Assembly (NCBI GenBank): GCA_016207445.1
Contig: JACQPS010000328.1
Coordinates: forward strand, 1 to 16,217
Length of the DNA stretch: 16,217 nt
Reading direction: 5' to 3'
From: Gemmatimonadota bacterium
GTDB lineage: Bacteria; Gemmatimonadota; Gemmatimonadetes; Longimicrobiales; RSA9
Numbering within the stretch: the first letter of the stretch is position 1; each line of letters opens with the position of its first letter. Made by a program: the position numbers and the translations under genes. Of this stretch, positions 14,824 to 16,217 are shown piece by piece. The notes under the pieces are model-generated. The model saw nothing but the letters and a program-made list of their open reading frames with translations. It made no database searches and had not been told where the DNA came from.

Positions 14824-14873
14824 AGATCCCTCGGCTCCGCGGCCCCTATGGGGCCGCTCCGCTCGGGATGACA
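14824..14873 (-). repeat. REP-like palindromic element
   Basis: The core is a perfect 8-bp inverted repeat, GCGGCCCC (14839-14846) and GGGGCCGC (14850-14857), around TAT. Outer arms ATCCC (14826-14830) and GGGAT (14865-14869) are placed symmetrically. On the minus strand it begins TGTCATCCCGAGCGGAGC and ends GAGGGATCT. From memory this resembles a dispersed repeat found in many bacterial genomes (TCATCC-GAGCG-AGC-GGATCT type), here with an expanded GC palindrome. It fills most of the gap between the two minus-strand genes and could form a stable hairpin in their transcript, but it has no T-run. Confidence 0.7.
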
Positions 14874-14876
14874 TGG

Positions 14877-16085
14877 TCACTGCAGCTTCACGATGGTCCC
14901 CCGCAGGAGGGGCACGTACAGCGCGCCCGCGTGCGCGGTGACGGGCGCGACGATCGAGTCCTCGAGGTCTTTGCGCCAGACCACGCTGCCGTCGGTCCGG
15001 AGCAGGAAGAGCGTGCCGTCCAGCCGGCCGACCAGGAGCCGGTCCCGCACGAGCGTGAGCGACGCCCGCGCCGCTCCGCCCAGGGCTGCGATCTTCTCCG
15101 CAGTCCCCCCGGCGGGCGGCACGCGCCAGAGGTCGGCCGCGCGCGTGAGCAGGTAAACCGCGCCGTTCGGGGCGACGACGGGCGCGGCCAGCACCGGTGC
15201 ACCGAGGGCCGCCCGCCAGGCCTGCGTCAGCTCCGGCAGGACGAGTGCCACGGCGTCGCCGGAAAAGAGAGGCACGACGACCGTATCACCGGAGAGCGCG
15301 GGCGCGGCCGCCACCCCGGCCGGCAGCGCCATGCGCCCGACCACCGCGCCTGCGTCGCGGTCCAGGACGAAGAGGGTGTCGCTGGCCGTGGCCACCAGCA
15401 AGCGGTCGTGCCAGGGCACGGGCGTGGCCCGCACCGCGCCGGACAGCCGGCGCTTCCACGCTTCCTCGCCCTTGCGCACGTCGAGCGCGAAGATGTTCCC
15501 GCCCTCGGTGCCGAAGAAGACCACGTCGCCCACGAGCAGCGGCGGAACGGGCGTGGAGCCGACGACCCGGTGCCAGAGGCGGTCCCCATCCTCCAGCGCG
15601 AGCGCGTACGCGCGCCCCTCGCGCTCCTCGGCCGCGGCGAAGACCCGGTCGCGCCACCGCACCATGCCGCCGGTGATGGCGCCGTCCAGCCGCCGTTCCC
15701 AGTAGTGCTCGCCGTCCTCGGCCGAGATCGCCACGACCAGCCGGTTGGCCGTGGCCGCGAGCACGGCCGGGCCTTCCACGACCAGAGGCGACACGAGCCC
15801 GCGCCCGACCTCGGCGCGCCAGACCTCCTCGACGCTGTCGGGCGCCGCCTCGGCGGCGTACCCGGCTCGCTGCGGGTTGCCGAGCAGCGTGGGCCAGTCC
15901 GCGTTCGTGGGCACATGCGGGATGCGCCGCAGGGGGCGCGCGCAGGCGCCGACTGCCAGCAACAACGCCAGCAGCGGCAGTAAATTGACACATTTTCGCG
16001 GCAGGTCTAGGTTGGCGCTGCGCGCCAACGGGGATGGGGATCGGGATCGGGATTGGGCTCGGGGCACGGCGCGGGACCTTCTCAT
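14877..16085 (-). CDS. BamB-like PQQ-type beta-propeller lipoprotein
   Basis: From ATG 16085 the product is 402 aa. After a lipoprotein signal (NLLPLLALLLAVGAC, lipobox cysteine codon at 15942-15944), the remainder is a string of about eight propeller repeats of the form hydrophobic strand-W/x-DxxxGxxxW-strand. Examples are AISAEDGEHYWERRL, ALALEDGDRLWHRVV, ALDVRKGEEAWKRRL and LLRTDGSVVWRKDL. Eight blades and lipidation fit BamB, the outer-membrane-protein assembly cofactor, but a PQQ-repeat lipoprotein of another role is possible, so no symbol is given. The start is uncertain: ATG 16085 places about 30 odd residues before the signal, partly encoded by the hexamer repeats, and ATG 16148 would run into asnS. 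A CTG at 16004 would give an ideal short signal (PRKCVNLL...). Confidence 0.85.
   Translation of the reverse strand: MRRSRAVPRAQSRSRSPSPLARSANLDLPRKCVNLLPLLALLLAVGACARPLRRIPHVPTNADWPTLLGNPQRAGYAAEAAPDSVEEVWRAEVGRGLVSPLVVEGPAVLAATANRLVVAISAEDGEHYWERRLDGAITGGMVRWRDRVFAAAEEREGRAYALALEDGDRLWHRVVGSTPVPPLLVGDVVFFGTEGGNIFALDVRKGEEAWKRRLSGAVRATPVPWHDRLLVATASDTLFVLDRDAGAVVGRMALPAGVAAAPALSGDTVVVPLFSGDAVALVLPELTQAWRAALGAPVLAAPVVAPNGAVYLLTRAADLWRVPPAGGTAEKIAALGGAARASLTLVRDRLLVGRLDGTLFLLRTDGSVVWRKDLEDSIVAPVTAHAGALYVPLLRGTIVKLQ
15985..16013 (+). promoter_or_regulatory. Possible promoter for asnS
   Basis: A perfect -35 hexamer TTGACA (15985-15990) is followed after exactly 17 bases by TAGGTT (16008-16013), which matches the -10 consensus at three of six positions. 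The TAAATTGACACATTTT context is unusually AT-rich for this DNA. Transcription would start near 16020, giving an untranslated leader of about 80 bases before asnS. It overlaps the 5' end of the divergent propeller gene. Confidence 0.45.
16011..16029. repeat. Perfect 8-bp hairpin in the bamB-like/asnS divergent region
   Basis: GTTGGCGC (16011-16018) and GCGCCAAC (16022-16029) are perfect inverted copies around TGC. It covers the expected transcription start of asnS and could be an operator for a dimeric regulator or the first hairpin of the leader RNA. Confidence 0.7.
16030..16065 (+). repeat. G-rich hexamer array with G-quadruplex potential
   Basis: Six 6-base units follow one another: GGGGAT, GGGGAT, CGGGAT, CGGGAT, TGGGCT, CGGGGC. 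This gives six runs of three or four G separated by two or three bases, well within the usual quadruplex pattern. It directly follows the hairpin and lies about 35 bases upstream of the asnS start, on the sense strand. Confidence 0.75.
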
Positions 16086-16100
16086 TGGGTTCGGGATCGA

Positions 16101-16217
16101 GTGGCGGTCATCGCTGAAGTACGTGAGCTCGGCCGGTACGTCGGGCAAGAAGCCATGGTGCGCGGCTGGGTGCGGACCACGCGCTCGGACGGCCGCATCG
16201 GCTTCGTCGTGCTGCGC
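16101..16217 (+). CDS. asnS: Asparaginyl-tRNA synthetase, N-terminal part (3' end outside window)
   Basis: Thirty-nine codons are visible, open to the window end. They read as the start of a class IIb synthetase anticodon-binding OB fold: VAVIAEVRELGRYVGQEAMV, then RGWVRTTRSDGRIGFVVLR. The RGWVRTxRSxGxIxF pattern is typical of AsnRS, which charges tRNA-Asn; AspRS usually has a CGWVxRRRDxGGxxF pattern instead. GTG 16101 fits the family N-terminus. The frame stays open upstream to a TTG at 16053, but that lies inside the hexamer array. The Shine-Dalgarno is weak. It is divergent from the propeller gene. Confidence 0.85.
   Translation, partial: MAVIAEVRELGRYVGQEAMVRGWVRTTRSDGRIGFVVLR

Noticed and set aside
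1..16217. CRISPR array, transposase, integrase, toxin-antitoxin or defence genes
   Set aside because: I looked for regularly spaced repeats, DDE or recombinase motifs and small paired genes and saw none; the repeats at 1879-1988 have no spacers.

Overview
The window is about 16.2 kb of very GC-rich DNA with tightly packed genes and looks like ordinary chromosomal backbone of a high-GC bacterium. The mix of conserved genes with GTG starts, four-base stop/start overlaps, a LEA2/WHy-domain lipoprotein, heptose-type lipopolysaccharide metabolism (gmhA) and a BamB-like outer-membrane lipoprotein suggests a Gram-negative (diderm) organism. Gemmatimonadota or a related phylum is my best guess, from general resemblance rather than a search. 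I see no prophage, IS element, CRISPR array, toxin-antitoxin pair or defence island.

Layout. (1) Positions 1-1875 (+): 3' part of alaS, an unknown small helical protein and gmhA, all overlapping. (2) 1876-1991: a non-coding array of 7-bp repeats in two inverted arms. (3) 1992-5159 (+): an SDR oxidoreductase, a CCA-adding enzyme, a ZIP metal transporter and a small membrane zinc-ribbon protein. (4) 5224-7042 (+): rarA and an overlapping LEA2-type lipoprotein. (5) 7123/7165-13429 (+): a chain of overlapping genes, hflX, a DUF2520 dehydrogenase-like gene, pdxJ, a protein of degenerate HPt modules, a YbhN/UPF0104 membrane protein and ispE. It is followed by tRNA-Gln(TTG) with its own likely promoter. 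(6) 13706-14194 (+): a DUF2269 membrane protein. (7) 14263-~16085 (-): an unknown exported membrane protein and a BamB-like beta-propeller lipoprotein, separated by a REP-like palindrome. (8) From 16101 (+): the start of asnS, divergent from the propeller gene, with a promoter-like sequence, a perfect hairpin and a G-quadruplex-type hexamer array upstream.

The genes share a translation and tRNA theme (alaS, CCA-adding enzyme, tRNA-Gln, hflX, asnS) with envelope and cofactor genes (gmhA, pdxJ, ispE, YbhN-like, BamB-like). The tRNA-Gln gene does not encode its CCA end, so it depends on a CCA-adding activity such as the one encoded here.

I do not see a clear new multi-gene system. The most unusual points are: hflX, which seems to start at a non-standard ATC codon behind a strong Shine-Dalgarno; the HPt-like protein that has lost its phospho-acceptor histidine; the hairpin plus G-quadruplex leader of asnS; the heptamer inverted array; and a low-GC patch covering the C-terminal domain of alaS. 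No stretch longer than about 300 bases lacks a gene.
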